NCBI GenBank assembly: GCA_012932295.1
Contig: JAAONU010000019.1
Span: 29,675,913 to 29,739,912, forward strand
Source: Cyclina sinensis
Taxonomy: Eukaryota > Mollusca > Bivalvia > Venerida > Veneridae
Direction of reading: 5' to 3'
Length of the DNA: 64,000 nucleotides
The position numbers and the translations under genes are program-made. Positions within the stretch are counted from its first letter, which is position 1; each line of letters begins with the position of its first letter. Below the pieces are notes generated by a model. The model was not told the origin of the DNA and did no database searches. It saw only the letters and a list, made by a program, of their open reading frames with translations. This document shows, piece after piece, positions 46,701 to 59,400 of this stretch.

Positions 46701-49700
46701 CAGGTAACCAGGACTATTGAATTATGAAATACAGTTCTTAAGTTTTAGTGTACATTTATCTCTTGAAACCACAACCAAACTTATCCTGAGCAATCTGAGG
46801 TGTTTGGTGGAAATACGTTCTGCTGTTTGGCTGTCCATTCTAGGACTCAACAGTCTTTTTGGAAGCAACTCGTCCTGCAGGATGAGCAGCTTAGAATTTT
46901 CACTTGTCCTGCTGCATTATGTACTGGTCCTGTATTTGATTAAAGCGACTGACTCACAGAATTTAGCTGAAATTTTTTTTTTAAACTTAAGGGAAGTTAA
47001 TATACTAGGGAAAAAACATAATATTATGCGTCTATGCACCATGAAAACTTAAGAAAAAAGTCTTGACTTAACCAGGATTCAACCCACGACATTCCGGTCA
47101 GTAAAATACAAAGCAATGATCTACATCACTGTGGCACAGCATCTAGTTAGAAAGTTTTGTCAAAATTAATGTTATAACTGAAGTATCTAAGAATTTTCTG
47201 TCGATAAAAATGTGTAAAATTTTATATTTTGATGTTTTTCTGTAACCAAAAATGAGTCAGTTACTTAGTTTAGATATGTTCTTCACAATATTACAGCAAG
47301 AATTTCAAGATGTATAAACATTTTCTTTTTTCATCGTCGGCCCATCTGTGAGTCAGTCTCTTTAAAGGAAAAAGCAATAAATTTATAACTTTGTATGAAT
47401 CAGCAACTAACCTGTTGTATTGTGATTTTGTATTTATGATGCGCCGAATGTCGTGCTGTGACATTTTTGAAAATTTCCTGAGACTTTCACATGAGCAGAC
47501 ATCTTTTTACAGTTATTAAGTTCAGTGTGTACAGTACATACCAGAATCTCCGCAGCAACCTTGTAGCTAATGGGGTCATAAGGGAACTAGACGTGAATTA
47601 TTTTATGTTCTGTTCTATGTGTGTTTTAAACTTGAAATTGGATCATTTTCGGCTAGAAATTCCTCTCATCCTGCAGAACAAGTGCTACTGGAAGACCAAC
47701 TTGCCTGGAGTCAATTTCTACTCATAATTATGAGTGGATTTGTCAAGCCATGCATTCAAAACTGCAAACTTTTAAATTCTCTTTTTATGATGTCAGTGGT
47801 AATAAAGTATTAAATTTTATGAAGTTTTTTATCTTAGTTTGGTACAGTTTCTTTTAAGCACGTCTTATCTTCTAATAGGGAAATATGAATTTGTTTAAAT
47901 GGGAAGTTCTAAATGTTTCAGTACGTTTCGCCCCCTCAGAGGCATTATTTGGTTTAGTTTCAGTGGTCGTTACTGTATCACGTGGTAGAATGAATGCTTA
48001 AAAGGTTTTTTAGGGGTAAGCTATTTGTATGCAGGTTTGGATGATTTTCAGGTTTTATTTACTATGATCATAAGATATTTGCAAGTGTTCTGATAGTCTA
48101 AGTATGAATTTTGCTGTTGCAGTTTTTATGAAGGGGTCTACTTTCATATGGTAGTCACTTTTGTTGGAAGAAGACAAGTTTAACCTAATGTAAATACTAG
48201 TGAAAAGCTTTTTGACAGAAGATAAGTGACTTCTGACCATTTATATAGTCATATTATAACCCCAACTTCGGGTATGCCTTAAGGTCATATTACTCAGTAT
48301 AGCTGTGAATACACAGACAAATAGCTGCACTGTCACAGCAGATACCTTAAAAGAAAAGCGAAGACAAGGCTTGTGTGGGCTTAGTAAAGCTTTAGCAAAT
48401 ATTTCATTTGGCCAAAATTGGTTCAGACATTAGTTCCGTTTTTTTTTTTTAAACTGTTAAAGTTTGTAGTATACTTTCAGAACCTTAGTTTTTAACAGTA
48501 TTTTTATGGTAGTGTAAGGAGCTTGTTGATTGTGATTGCTTAGTTTTCTTAAAACCAGGCCAAAGATGACTGGAAATGCTGGAAATGTTTATTTCCTTGG
48601 CAGATATGTTACATTCTATTGTGAACTGCCAATTGTAAGGAAAATAGCGTATCAAGAACCTCTTGAAACAGTTTCATATTTTCTCAATAATCCCTGATAA
48701 TTTTTTTGTAAAAATGAATCTCAGTGACTTTAGAGTTTTGTAACACATATATTCCTGTCCAGTAGTAAAATGAAAATGTGTGACAGAACAGATACTTACT
48801 TGTGGCAGCAGTGAGCTTGTAGGTTTTCCTTCTATAGCTTTTGTCATAAAGATGGAATTTAATTGAAACCGTTTTATTTAGTTGTACTCTTAAATGTATT
48901 TGTTGAAATTTTGTTTTCAGAAATGGTGGACTTTATGAAACAAGTGGTCAATAGTAATTCAGATCAAGACCTGACAGTGGAGGAAAGAAATCTGCTTTCC
49001 GTAGCTTACAAGAATGTGATTGGAGCAAAGAGAGCATCTTGGCGGATACTCAGCAGTATGGAACAAAAAGAGGAAGAGAAGAAAGATAACTCACAGAAAC
49101 TGAGTCAGATCAAAGCATACAGAGAAGACGTAAGTACAGATAGACAAAATAAAACAAATTAAGGACTTTTTTTCACAGGTAAGGGAAGGCGCCCTTCCCT
49201 TAAATTTGGGAAAAATTGATGGGGTAGTTTTGCGGAAAAAAACTTTATGTAAATTTAATATTAAAACTTCTTGATTTTAAAGAATTTTCTTGAGGGGAAG
49301 ACTGCAAATAGCCCCTGCTATAGAAGGAAGAAAAGCCCTGAAATTGGGACAGTTATACACAAGAGTTTTCAAGGATCAATTAATAGTGAATGTCTCATTT
49401 AAGAAAAAGTATACTTAAATTCTGTTCTTTGTTGTGTTTTTTTTTTCTCTCAAGAGTGAGGGCCATTGCTGCTTATGGCTCAAGAGAGTCAAAGATAAAT
49501 GTATTGAAGTTAATTTCTTGAAGGCTATAATGCCAATTGTGGCCTAACCAGAACTAAAGCCTGGGGTCACGTGCCTTTAGCATCTTTGGTAGACTGTGAA
49601 TCTCACTTCTTGAGAGCTTTTGTCTGTCATTTTACTTCAACAGATTTGTGCTGCAAGTTAACTTCATCGTGATTTGTTTCAGAATGATTTTCTGGTAGTT

Positions 49701-52175
49701 TACACCAGTATACTGCAGCAAAATTAGAGCTCTATCAAAGGAGAGCAATCCTTTTCTGGACCTTATTTGTAATGTGTGTTTTTTTAAAGATAGGCAGTAG
49801 CTGACACAGACTTTGTCAAGATTATTAGAATATACAACAATAAACCTGAACTTCTTTTTCACAGATATATTCTCATAAAGTTAAGTCGGTAGAGATGGCT
49901 TTATGTCTTTTATCACTGAGAGAGGCGACCAGTCTGGCTGGTTTATGCAGAATGGTTTCGAAAATTTGAAATGATAATATTGTAATCCTCCTATTGTTGA
50001 TTACAGGTTGAGAAGGAATTGCAGAAGGTATGTGATGATGTACTAAATATATTGGAAGGAAAATTAATCCAGAGTGCCAGTGCAGGAGAGTCAAAAGTGT
50101 TCTATTATAAAATGTAAGTAATTCTTGCAACTGAAAACATTAAACTTCTTAATTTGCAGTTCTTTATTTAAAAAAAAAAATTAATTTTGAAGAAATATTT
50201 AATGGAAAAAAAAAGAGTTAAGAATACAAGCTGCAGCTCCCAAGCTTCAATTCTAGTGAAATTGAAATTTTATTTTTTGGTCATAATTCGTCAACTTCTG
50301 TCAGTTGTGAATGCTTATATCACCCTAGGTATATAGTTTGTGGTTACTTCTTTAAGTTTAATCAGCACTTACAATGTCTGAATTTTTAACTGTCTGAAAG
50401 GATGTGATTTAGTGTTAAGTTTGACTATTCTATTAAATGAAATACGACCTGGGGATACTTGAAAATGTAATGCCCATCAAGAAAATAATCTGTCAGACTT
50501 GTCAGGATGGTACATTCTTAAAGCATGTGGAAACATTCCTGTAGTACCCCCATTTATGAAGTGGAAAATTTTTATTTTTTTAGCTGAACAGAGCATATGC
50601 TTGTGGTGAGTTATGATTGTGCAGAGTCCATTTTTATCTTTAAATAACATCTGCTCCTAACCTCATGGCCTAAACTTGAAAAAACTTGGCAGGAATGTTC
50701 CTTGCATGAAGCTCTACCAAAGTTGTTTAAAGAATTGAGTTCCATCAAGAATTCTGAATGCTGTGGCAACAGAAAGGGGGGAAAAAACTTGAAAATTCCT
50801 GTGTGAAACCACAAGGCCTAAGGCTTAGATATTTTGCGTGGAGCATCAACTAGAGTTCCTTTATAAAGATTGTTAAAATTATGCCCCTGTTCTTATTAAT
50901 ATTCACCTCCCTGGGAAGAAATTTACTCTAATTGAGTTCACTTGTTTTATGTTGAGTTTGTTTGGAAAGAACTGAAAAAATCTTTCAGTCTGTCACTGTA
51001 TGACCTAGAGCTTAGATATTATGTATGTTGCATTGTTTAGTAGACCACTACCAACTTTGTTCAAATCATGTCCTAGGAGTCAAAATAGGGCACGTCCTTG
51101 GGGTACTGTAAGTATAAAATACAAGGTCTGAAAATTTGCAGTTCTTTTGCTCCTGATATTTGCACAGCAACAGACCCACCACCAAAGGGCTGAGGTGAAT
51201 ACTGATGGCCTGTTAAGTAGTTTTGCTGCCTTGGGATATAGTATCAAGTTTCAAAGTTATTAGCAAATGCGTTTGGCCACTTACAATAAATTATAGAATA
51301 TGGCAAAGACTATATAGAATCTAAAAAAATATAGGGAAATAGCCTGCAATTGGGCCTTTTAATAGAAGGATATAAAGCCCTGCATTATAGAGTCATCTGT
51401 TGATTCTAGTTATTTCTTATCATGTCTCATCATTGAAAGTAGTTTCAAGTAGATGCAAATGACACAGGTCTTAGAATTATCTGTTCTTTGATTTGATTAC
51501 AGGGCAGGTGATTACCAGAGATACCTAGCAGAATTCAGCACAGGTCAGAGTAGGAAGGATGCAGCTGAGAAGGCTCTTGTGGCATATAAATCTGCTAGCG
51601 AAATAGCCATGACAGAGCTTCAATCAACACACCCCATCAGATTAGGCCTCGCTCTTAATTTCTCTGTGTTTTATTATGAGATTCTCAACTCACCTGAGCG
51701 GGCATGTCGTTTAGCTAAAGCAGCCTTTGATGATGCAATAGCTGAGCTTGACAACCTTAATGAAGAGAGCTACAAAGATTCAACACTTATAATGCAGCTG
51801 TTGAGAGATAACTTAACTCTCTGGACCTCTGATATGACCCAGGATGGTTAGTATTTCATTCCACAATCTCAGTTTGTATGTACACACTTCGTGTTAAAAT
51901 ATGCAATTACCTCATAATTTACATGTGACATTCTGTGTCAAATAGAACTAAGGTTTAAAAAGAAAGTTTTTAAGCATGTTGAGGATAGATAAATTAAGAA
52001 ATTTCTTACAGATACAAAATGGAATGCTGATTTTGAACTCAATACTTGGACTTGTTGGTGTCAGCAGTAGATGACGGAGATAATAATTTCACAAAAATTC
52101 AAAATTTATATTTCAGCTGATAATGACCAACAAAAAGATCAATTACAAGATTTAGAGGGTGAAGATGCTTCATAG
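43707..52175 (+). CDS. YWHAE: 14-3-3 epsilon, isoform/copy A (exon 1 plus cassette A)
   Basis: Exons 43707-43776, 48921-49129, 50007-50113, 51503-51846 and 52117-52175, all GT-AG, total 789 nt, 262 aa. It is 14-3-3 epsilon-like: [102 protein letters not shown]. 14-3-3 proteins are cytosolic dimers that bind phosphoserine/threonine peptides. The binding residues are present: Lys in AYKNV, Arg in KRASWR, Arg-Tyr in RYLAEF. The helix 2-3 loop (NSNSDQD) is one residue longer than in copy B, and the usual GARR is GAKR. The tail [10 protein letters not shown] is acidic, as in the family. Confidence 0.95.
47066..47146 (-). repeat. tRNA-like sequence (SINE head relic) in 14-3-3 intron 1
   Basis: On the minus strand: GCCACAGTGATGTAGATCAT (A-box-like) followed by GGGTTGAATCCTGG (B-box-like) at tRNA spacing. 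The acceptor stem is poor, so a relic rather than a gene. Confidence 0.45.
48921..49129 (+). CDS. YWHAE: 14-3-3 epsilon cassette A, exon 2
   Basis: Encodes [20 protein letters not shown], then [20 protein letters not shown] and [20 protein letters not shown], ending AYRED. It covers helices 2-4 and includes the phosphate-binding Lys and Arg. Acceptor TTTTCAG, donor GTAAGTA. Separated from exon 1 by a 5.1-kb intron. Confidence 0.95.
50007..50113 (+). CDS. YWHAE: 14-3-3 epsilon cassette A, exon 3
   Basis: Encodes [20 protein letters not shown], then [16 protein letters not shown]. Acceptor GATTACAG, donor GTAAGTAA, phase 2. [10 protein letters not shown] is the invariant segment just before helix 5. 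Confidence 0.95.
51503..51846 (+). CDS. YWHAE: 14-3-3 epsilon cassette A, exon 4
   Basis: Encodes [20 protein letters not shown] through [16 protein letters not shown], helices 5-9. It contains the Arg-Tyr of the phosphate pocket and the conserved [14 protein letters not shown] groove residues. The last 220 nt are unusually similar to exon 4 of cassette B. Donor GTTAGTA. Confidence 0.96.
52117..52175 (+). CDS. YWHAE: 14-3-3 epsilon cassette A, exon 5 (C-terminal tail and stop)
   Basis: Acceptor ATATTTCAG; encodes [19 protein letters not shown] and TAG. The acidic flexible tail is the usual C-terminal feature. It is similar to exon 5 of cassette B (about 54 of 59 nt). Confidence 0.93.
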
Positions 52176-55100
52176 AAGTAGAAGAGAGACTTTTCATCAC
52201 ATAGAAGTCGTTACTATATTTCCATTCAACAAATCCACCATTGAGTGTCAAGCAGAAACTGTAAACTATAACTGATTGTAATTTAAAAGACTGTTGAGAG
52301 TAAACAGAAATATAAGGCACTTTTTCATTTTTTTTTTATTTTTTTTTCTCATAGGATGACATTTTATTGTCTTAGTATGCACTTCTTTTAATGAACCTTG
52401 GAATGGGATCTAGAACAATACGGTGTATGTGGCTGATTTTTTTGTTGTATGACTTGTCCTATATTTGTGTGTAAATGTCTTAGAAATAGTGATATTTATA
52501 TTACCACTTAAAAGTTTTTAGTGGAGTCTTGATTGTACTGACTTTGTAGGGTTTCATAGATTTTTCTTATATCATTCAACCAACTTCTTTATCTTCTATG
52601 TTGCTTTCCTTAAAAGCTTGTGCAAGTAGACTACATTTTAGGCAAGTCAAGATATTGTTGACTTGTCAGCTTGGTCATCCTTTCTGTTTCTGCCAAAAAT
52701 TACCCGTTTCCGAGTGAACTGTTACTATAAAATAGTTATGGAACATTTCCAACTTGATCTTTTCCAAAGTTTTTAGAATTTTAAAGCTTATTTTTTAGTG
52801 TTATCAGCTTGATGCAAAAGTTGTACTGTGGAACAAGATAAATACTGCAGCCCATGTAGGCAAACCATTTAAAAAAAAGATTGAGTGGTAAAAGCACATG
52901 TTGTTTTTGCTTTGGAATCCTAGAAGGCATACTATTTTAGCTATAGCTGTTGGAAAGCCTGGATAATCTTTTTTTTAATCCAGACAAGCTTGAATAGAAA
53001 TTGAGGTAAATCACAAAGAATTTTATAACATAGATTTTAGTCATTGCTTGCATGCTTTTGACTTTGTAAACCTAATTTGTAAATAGTCACTCATTTGAAG
53101 TTCTTGTAGGGTCTGTTGCAAGATAAAAGGCAATTTCATGGTTAGTTTCATTTCACTTAACAAAATTATTTCCCTTTTGGAAGGGACACGCTTCTTACGC
53201 TTGAAGTAGTCTTGTATAACACAGTGTTAGAAAGAGAATGACATCAAATATTATCATTCCAGATCTTGTTTCTGATTACAACTTTGCCTTAATCTGAAAC
53301 CATTGTCTTGTTGCTTTCATGCCAATTCATTTTATATATAATAAACAACAAAAGTTTCCATTTTCTTTGCAATCTCTCACTGATTTCAGTGAGTCTTTGA
53401 GTTGATTATGCTCAAAGTAATCTTTAAGTTAGTTTGAATTTTAGTTGCCAATAGTCGATATAAGATCCTCTGGTCCCAAGAAATAAAAGTGGTTCTGTTA
53501 ATGGGTAACATCAAAGCTGCTGCAGTCTGATCTTAATGTGTCATTGTTACTACAGTTGATGAGTTTAAATTTAGGTCAATTCCAAATGGAATTAATTCAT
53601 CCCACAAATGAGAAAAATTGGTTGGTCAATTTTACAAACATTACCTAGCAATATCATTTGTAGCTGTTGAAGGTAATCTGTTGGGTGATTCAAATGGAAA
53701 GACCTAAAAAAACGAATTTTTATAGGAAGGAAAAACTACCATAAACATAAGTAATTGTTTTTACATCAAAAGAAGAACTCTACAGAGAATTTGCAATTTC
53801 AAGCCTTGAATTATATTTAGTAGGTTGACCTTATCACATTGATTGCCCTAGGTCTGTTCAGTGTACCAGAATTACTGCCAGAATCTGTGTTACACAGTGT
53901 ATTCACTGTAATCGATGTGGTTTTTGATTTTCATTCATCTACTGTATATACTTGCTTATAAGATGCATTTTCAGGAATCACAAGGTTGCCAAGGGGGAAG
54001 CATCTTAAAAACTCATCCTACAAGAATAAAAAAACGAGAAATCTGGCTTATACAATCAAAATTTCAGTAACCGTGATGTGCTGCAAACTACTTAGTCACT
54101 TATCTTGGCTAAACCAAATTACAAGGCAGAAAATTACATTTGAAGACAATTGGCTATTTCCCACACTATGGGTGTATCAATATTTGACTTGTCACTTAGT
54201 TGATAATTGTTGTATTAACATCCCATTTCCTTACTACCACTCTATCAATTTAAATCTGAAGACAATTGGCTAATGGCATGGCAGGCAATCTATATTTGAC
54301 AGACAGTGGAGGCAATTAACAAGTTGTTAATGAACTGAATAAATTTTATCATCATTTCACTCATCCCACACGATATTTGCATTTCTTTGTTTTAAACTTT
54401 GATATCTTCTGATCAGAGAGAGAAAAATGAGAAAAAAAAACTTAAGACATGTCTTTCAAGCTTTAAGTTATTGAATATGCTGAAGCTGACTTGAATTATG
54501 CAGCCAAGAAAAAATAAGATATTACTGAAAAAACTGGTTAGAGACTTGCATGGAAAAGAATCTAAAATGCAGAACATTACCTCTCAGTCTGTAAGGAAAA
54601 TAGAATTGTGATACCACAATCCAGTTGAACTGAAGAGATTCTTGGAATGGTAAACTGTCTGCCAGTTTCATTTACCCTTTAAAAATCTCCTATTCCTGAA
54701 TGTTTCTCTCACCCAGATTGATGCTTAAATTTGACTGTCATATTTGAGAGTCAGTGCAAAATCCCAAAGAATTTTTGTCAAGACAGGGCTGGGTCATATG
54801 GGTGATTGCACCTAATATGCGAGTATATACGGTACCTTTTTTACAGAAACCATCGTATCTGTATGTTTTACAGGTAATACTATTGTATGGGGTAAAAAAG
54901 GAAATGGCCGCTTGCTGAAAAAATAGGATTGTCAAAACTGTTATTTGAATTTATATGAATTTATTTTCAGGGATTTACTCAAATTTGTTGCAAGGTTAAC
55001 ATGGACTGAAAAAGGATCATGCACAGTTTGTGTGGTGCATGTTTTCTGCCAACCTAAGAATGAAACTAGGCAGTGCCCTTGTATAATTAGTGCTACCTTA

Positions 55101-56281
55101 TTGGTTTTTTTCTAATTACAAAATGATCACCATAATTACACTTAAAAAGAAAAGAAAAAAGACATGCATGTTTTATAAGGTAGAATATTAAGTTTCAGTG
55201 ACTGACAAGTATTGTTAAAACTTAATCAAGTGCAGATTTTTTTTTTATGTTGTGTGAAATTGTGTACTTCTAGATCAGTGTATTGTTTCATTTAAATATG
55301 TCATTTCAATAGAGTATTAATAACATGGATTTTTTGTTGTTTTTGTATAACTAAATCTTGTACTTGTATTTTCCATCAATTTGCTTTTAACAAATAAAAT
55401 TACAGGATAAAGTGGCTGTTGGTTAGTTATTAATGAAAAAAAAAAAAGAGTTAAAAATGACAGTAGTCTTTGAAAGTCCAAGTTTCAGCATGATTTCAAA
55501 TGAATTTCTTGGATGTAATTTCTAGAGGTGTTGATTTACTTTCTTTGTTTACCAAATGGCTAGGCTGCACATTTCAATGTCCTACTCAATCCTTACCTTG
55601 CTTAAGCATGATAGAAATTAGTGAAACCCCTCTAGGATCAAGTAATGAACATAAATTCATTTACCTTGATTTTAACCTTAGCTGTACCGTTTCCTGCAGA
55701 ACCATTAACAGGTTATTGTATTCAGGGAAAATACTTTGACTTGCTTCTTTAAACCATACTAAAGGTCTTTCAGAAATGTTATGACACAAGTACTTAGAAT
55801 TACCTGTCCCATAAGAAAAAATGTACTATCATTTGCCAGAAATGGCTTGCAGCTAATGAATCTACTGTTCTGGTGAAGCACAGTTCCAAAACTGAAACAT
55901 AAATGCATAATAAACGAATGAAAACCTGTAACACAGAAGTGTTTACCAAGTGTAAAGACATTTCATTTAATTTAGTGTGTCATAAATGGTCATGTGGATC
56001 TATAAATTCAAATTTCCCTGAAGTGTGAGCATCTGCATAAAATTAACATAAGCAATTTACTTAGAAAAACCACTTTGCATTTCTAAAAAGAGTTAAAATT
56101 TTGTAACATACACATTCTCTTAGCAAATTCTTTTTACCATCACTCAAATATTTATTTAACACATCTAAATTTAACCTCACTGCTAGAAATACATGTCAGA
56201 TTTATATTTGAAAAATGTTTAATCACTCAAATGACAAATTAAATTAGAGGAAAAAAGAATTTTTTGAAATGTGTATTTCAG
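52176..56281 (+). other. 3' UTR of cassette A and spacer to cassette B
   Basis: 4.1 kb. The first part is 3' UTR: TTTCCATTCAACAAATCCAC is echoed after the cassette B stop (TTTCCATATATAACAAATCC), so the UTR was part of the duplication. Candidate AATAAA signals lie at 53482-53487 and 55393-55398. I looked for a second first exon ([15 protein letters not shown] followed by GT) on the plus strand and found none; the longest frames (for example at 53986 and 55500) show no 14-3-3 similarity. Confidence 0.6.
55393..55398 (+). terminator. Candidate polyadenylation signal, cassette A
   Basis: AATAAA preceded by CTTGTACTTGTATTTTCC. A similar CTTGTACTTGTG follows the candidate signal of cassette B, which may mark related 3' ends. 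Use is unproven. Confidence 0.35.
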
Positions 56282-56487
56282 AAATGGTAAAATTTATGGA
56301 GAAAGTAGCCAATGAAGAAGGTCCAGAACTGTCTGTAGAGGAGAGAAATTTGTTGTCAGTAGCTTACAAAAATGTGATTGGGTCTAGACGAGCATCTTGG
56401 AGAATTTTGAGCAGTATGGAACAAAAAGAAGAAGAGAAAAAAGATAATACACAGAAACTGGGTCTTATCAAAGCATACAGAGCTGAT
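56282..56487 (+). CDS. YWHAE: 14-3-3 epsilon cassette B, exon 2
   Basis: Acceptor [48 protein letters not shown], ending AYRAD, with donor GTAAGTA. One codon shorter than A in the loop. The shared 162-nt core is about 81% identical to A by hand count. Confidence 0.95.
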
Positions 56488-59400
56488 GTAAGTAAAATAC
56501 TTATAAAATCTTCCATTCTCATTTTACATGAAGAATTATTGATTACCATTTTGCATCACAACTTGCAAAGGACTGCTTATATATACAATTTTCACGAAAA
56601 AGCTCAAAAACTAAACTCTCCAGGAAAGAACATTGAAAAGAGAGCAGTTTTAGATGTATTAAGAAAGAAGCACAGTACTATAACAAATAAGATAGTAAAA
56701 GAAGTGGTAAAATGGTAGATTGTTTCACTTGAAATCTGTCAGGAACACCAAGTTGTACTACAAAAACATTATTCAGTCCTTTCAGTACAGATGTGATGCA
56801 ACATAAAGATGTATTTCTATGAAAAGATTACCAGGTCCATTGCTGATTCAAAGAATCCTGTTTTAACACAATATTTATCATTTGCTTAAGCTTATATGTA
56901 TCAGTAACTCTTGGTTTTTACCAAAGTGAATATGTCAATGCTACTTTCCTTTGACTACATATGTAATACTACTTTCAGGTTGAGAAAGAATTGAACGATA
57001 TCTGTAAGGATGTATTGAAGCTGTTGACGGAAAAGTTGATTGTAGGTGCCGAAAAAGGAGAATCAAAAGTTTTCTACTATAAAATGTAAGTAGTTACAGG
57101 CTGAAAAAGGAGATATAAAAGTTATCAGCTCTAAAATGTATGTAGTTGCAGGCAGAAAATGGAGAATTGAAAGTTTCCTATTGTTAAATGTAAGTAGTTG
57201 CAGGCAGAAAATGGAGAATTGAAAGTTTCCTATTGTTAAATGTAAGTAGTTGCAGGCAGAAAATTGAGAATCTGTTTGTCGGCAGATTTGTTTTCATAAC
57301 GTGTCAGTTAAGCAATTTGCAGTCAGTTGACTTGTTTGTTGTTTTAACAATTAACACAGCCGGTAATGGCCATGCAAAAAAACAATCTAAAATGCCTGCT
57401 TATCAAAAGTATTTACGAAAGTGGTCATTAAATGACTGAAAGTAATCAAGTGGACTAAATCATGGGACAACAAATTCAATTTAATTATTTAATATAACTT
57501 GATTTATTGTGAAAAAAGGTTGAACATATCAAATTGGTATAAAAAAGGATTTGAAATACAATCTGATGAATGAAACAGAATAGTTTCAGTAAAACAGGAA
57601 CAAGTATGTCAATATCATAAGTGTATGGGTATTTGGATACCAAAAATTTTGACATCTGACAAACAATTAGATTTCCTATATAAATATTCAGATATATTTG
57701 AATATTTTTTATGAATATTACCAATATCAGTATTTGTTGACATCCCTAATAAAACCTGTTGGTTTGCAAATAAATGCTTACATTTGCATGTAACAGTTGT
57801 TTAAATAGCATCATAATTCTACATCTACATCAAATCAGTGTTAGAGCTAACAGGCTTTCATCCTGACCATTCCTCCTTTGTAGCAACACTGTTGTTGTGT
57901 TGTCGAAACATGTAAAATATTAAGAGATCATGGTCGTGTCCAAAATAGCCCTATGGAGGGATTGAAGTATATTTTAAAGTTATAAAACATAATCTAAATG
58001 AATATCTAATGCCCAAGTTGTAAGGTGGGGTATGCTGGAATCACCTTGTCCATCCATCCGGCCAGCCATTGGGTTATGTTTGTCCAGGCCATAACAGATC
58101 AGATTTTGAATCCCGCTTAGGTGGTGTATTCTAAGATGTATTGCATCTTTCTGTAACGGACTTTCGTGTTTGTAAGACAGAGTTGGTTACTTAAAATTGT
58201 ACTGGTTAACAGAATGTTTGTGCTTCAGCTAAAGTACACAAGACCCTTAAAATGACTGTTAATAATCTTGCCAGTCTTTTGACTCATGTGAAAATGGACT
58301 GTATTAATGAATCCACCCATCCTTGTGTTTTTTGTGTGTGCACATTTACTACACAGCTACACATTTGCTGTAAATTAACTAATATTTTGTTTCCAGGAAA
58401 GGTGATTACAATAGATACCTTGCTGAGTTTACCACTGGTGAAGACAGAAAAGCTGCTGCTGAAAATGCCCTTGTTGCTTACAAAGAGGCCACTGATATAG
58501 CTATGGGAGACTTAGCACCAACACACCCCATCAGATTAGGTCTTGCTCTTAATTTCTCCGTGTTTTATTACGAGATTCTCAACTCACCTGACCGGGCATG
58601 TCGTTTGGCTAAAGCAGCCTTTGATGATGCAATAGCTGAACTGGACAGCCTTAGTGAAGAGAGCTACAAAGATTCAACACTTATCATGCAGCTGTTGAGA
58701 GATAACTTAACTCTCTGGACCTCTGATATGACACAAGATGGTTAGTATGTTATACTAATTACCTTTGAGTGAGGTCAGTATGAAGATTTTCCTATCTTGA
58801 AAAAGGCATAAACCAAGGATGTTAAAATCTACTAGACACTTGTCTGGTTAGCTAGATAATGCTGTCTGAAAGAACATCTATGCTTCAGATGTTGCTTTAA
58901 CATTATTTAGGGTCTATAAAAGCAATTTTTTGAGTGCTTAATTTTGCATTAAGCAGTGCTATTTTTTGCTTGTCTAGTATGGTATCTCATCATGAACCAC
59001 AAGATCATAAGCAAATGTGAGGTGAAAAAAAGATTTATTACAAACTGATATATAGGAAAGTTGATGGTTTCTTACCAAAGATAGGTGAAGATAGGTTTCA
59101 TGGACAGGATACTTACCATTTATTTTACACAACTGGTATTAGGCAAATTGTCATAAGTAGATAAGGTTCTACCAGTTTTATTTAAGGATGTTATTCTAAA
59201 TTATAGTTCTGTCAAATTGCTGACTTTTGTATGTTTTTAAAAAGACCAGAGTGGTCTTAACAGTGGACATGGTAAGTACAGGCCTAAAAAAAGTCCCTAA
59301 ATTTCAGCATTGGCCTTTAAAAGACCTTAAATTGAACATGACCTTAAAAGGTCCCTAAAAAGTCCTAGAAAATAGCATGGATAGGGGTCAGGGGCCCTTC

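Noticed and set aside
46717..47052. 111-codon plus-strand frame in 14-3-3 intron 1
   Set aside because: Low-complexity composition, no recognisable domain, no supporting splice sites or start context. Overlaps a tRNA-like relic. Probably a chance frame.
48863..48922. Upstream in-frame ATG at 48863 as an alternative start of cassette A
   Set aside because: The frame is open into exon 2A, but the 20 residues are hydrophobic and unlike any 14-3-3 N terminus, and the strong TTTTCAG acceptor marks a splice site. Kept as intron.
56488..56718. Read-through frame after exon 2B (long frame 56269-56718)
   Set aside because: The 14-3-3 similarity stops exactly at the GTAAGTA donor at 56488; the rest is intron translated by chance.
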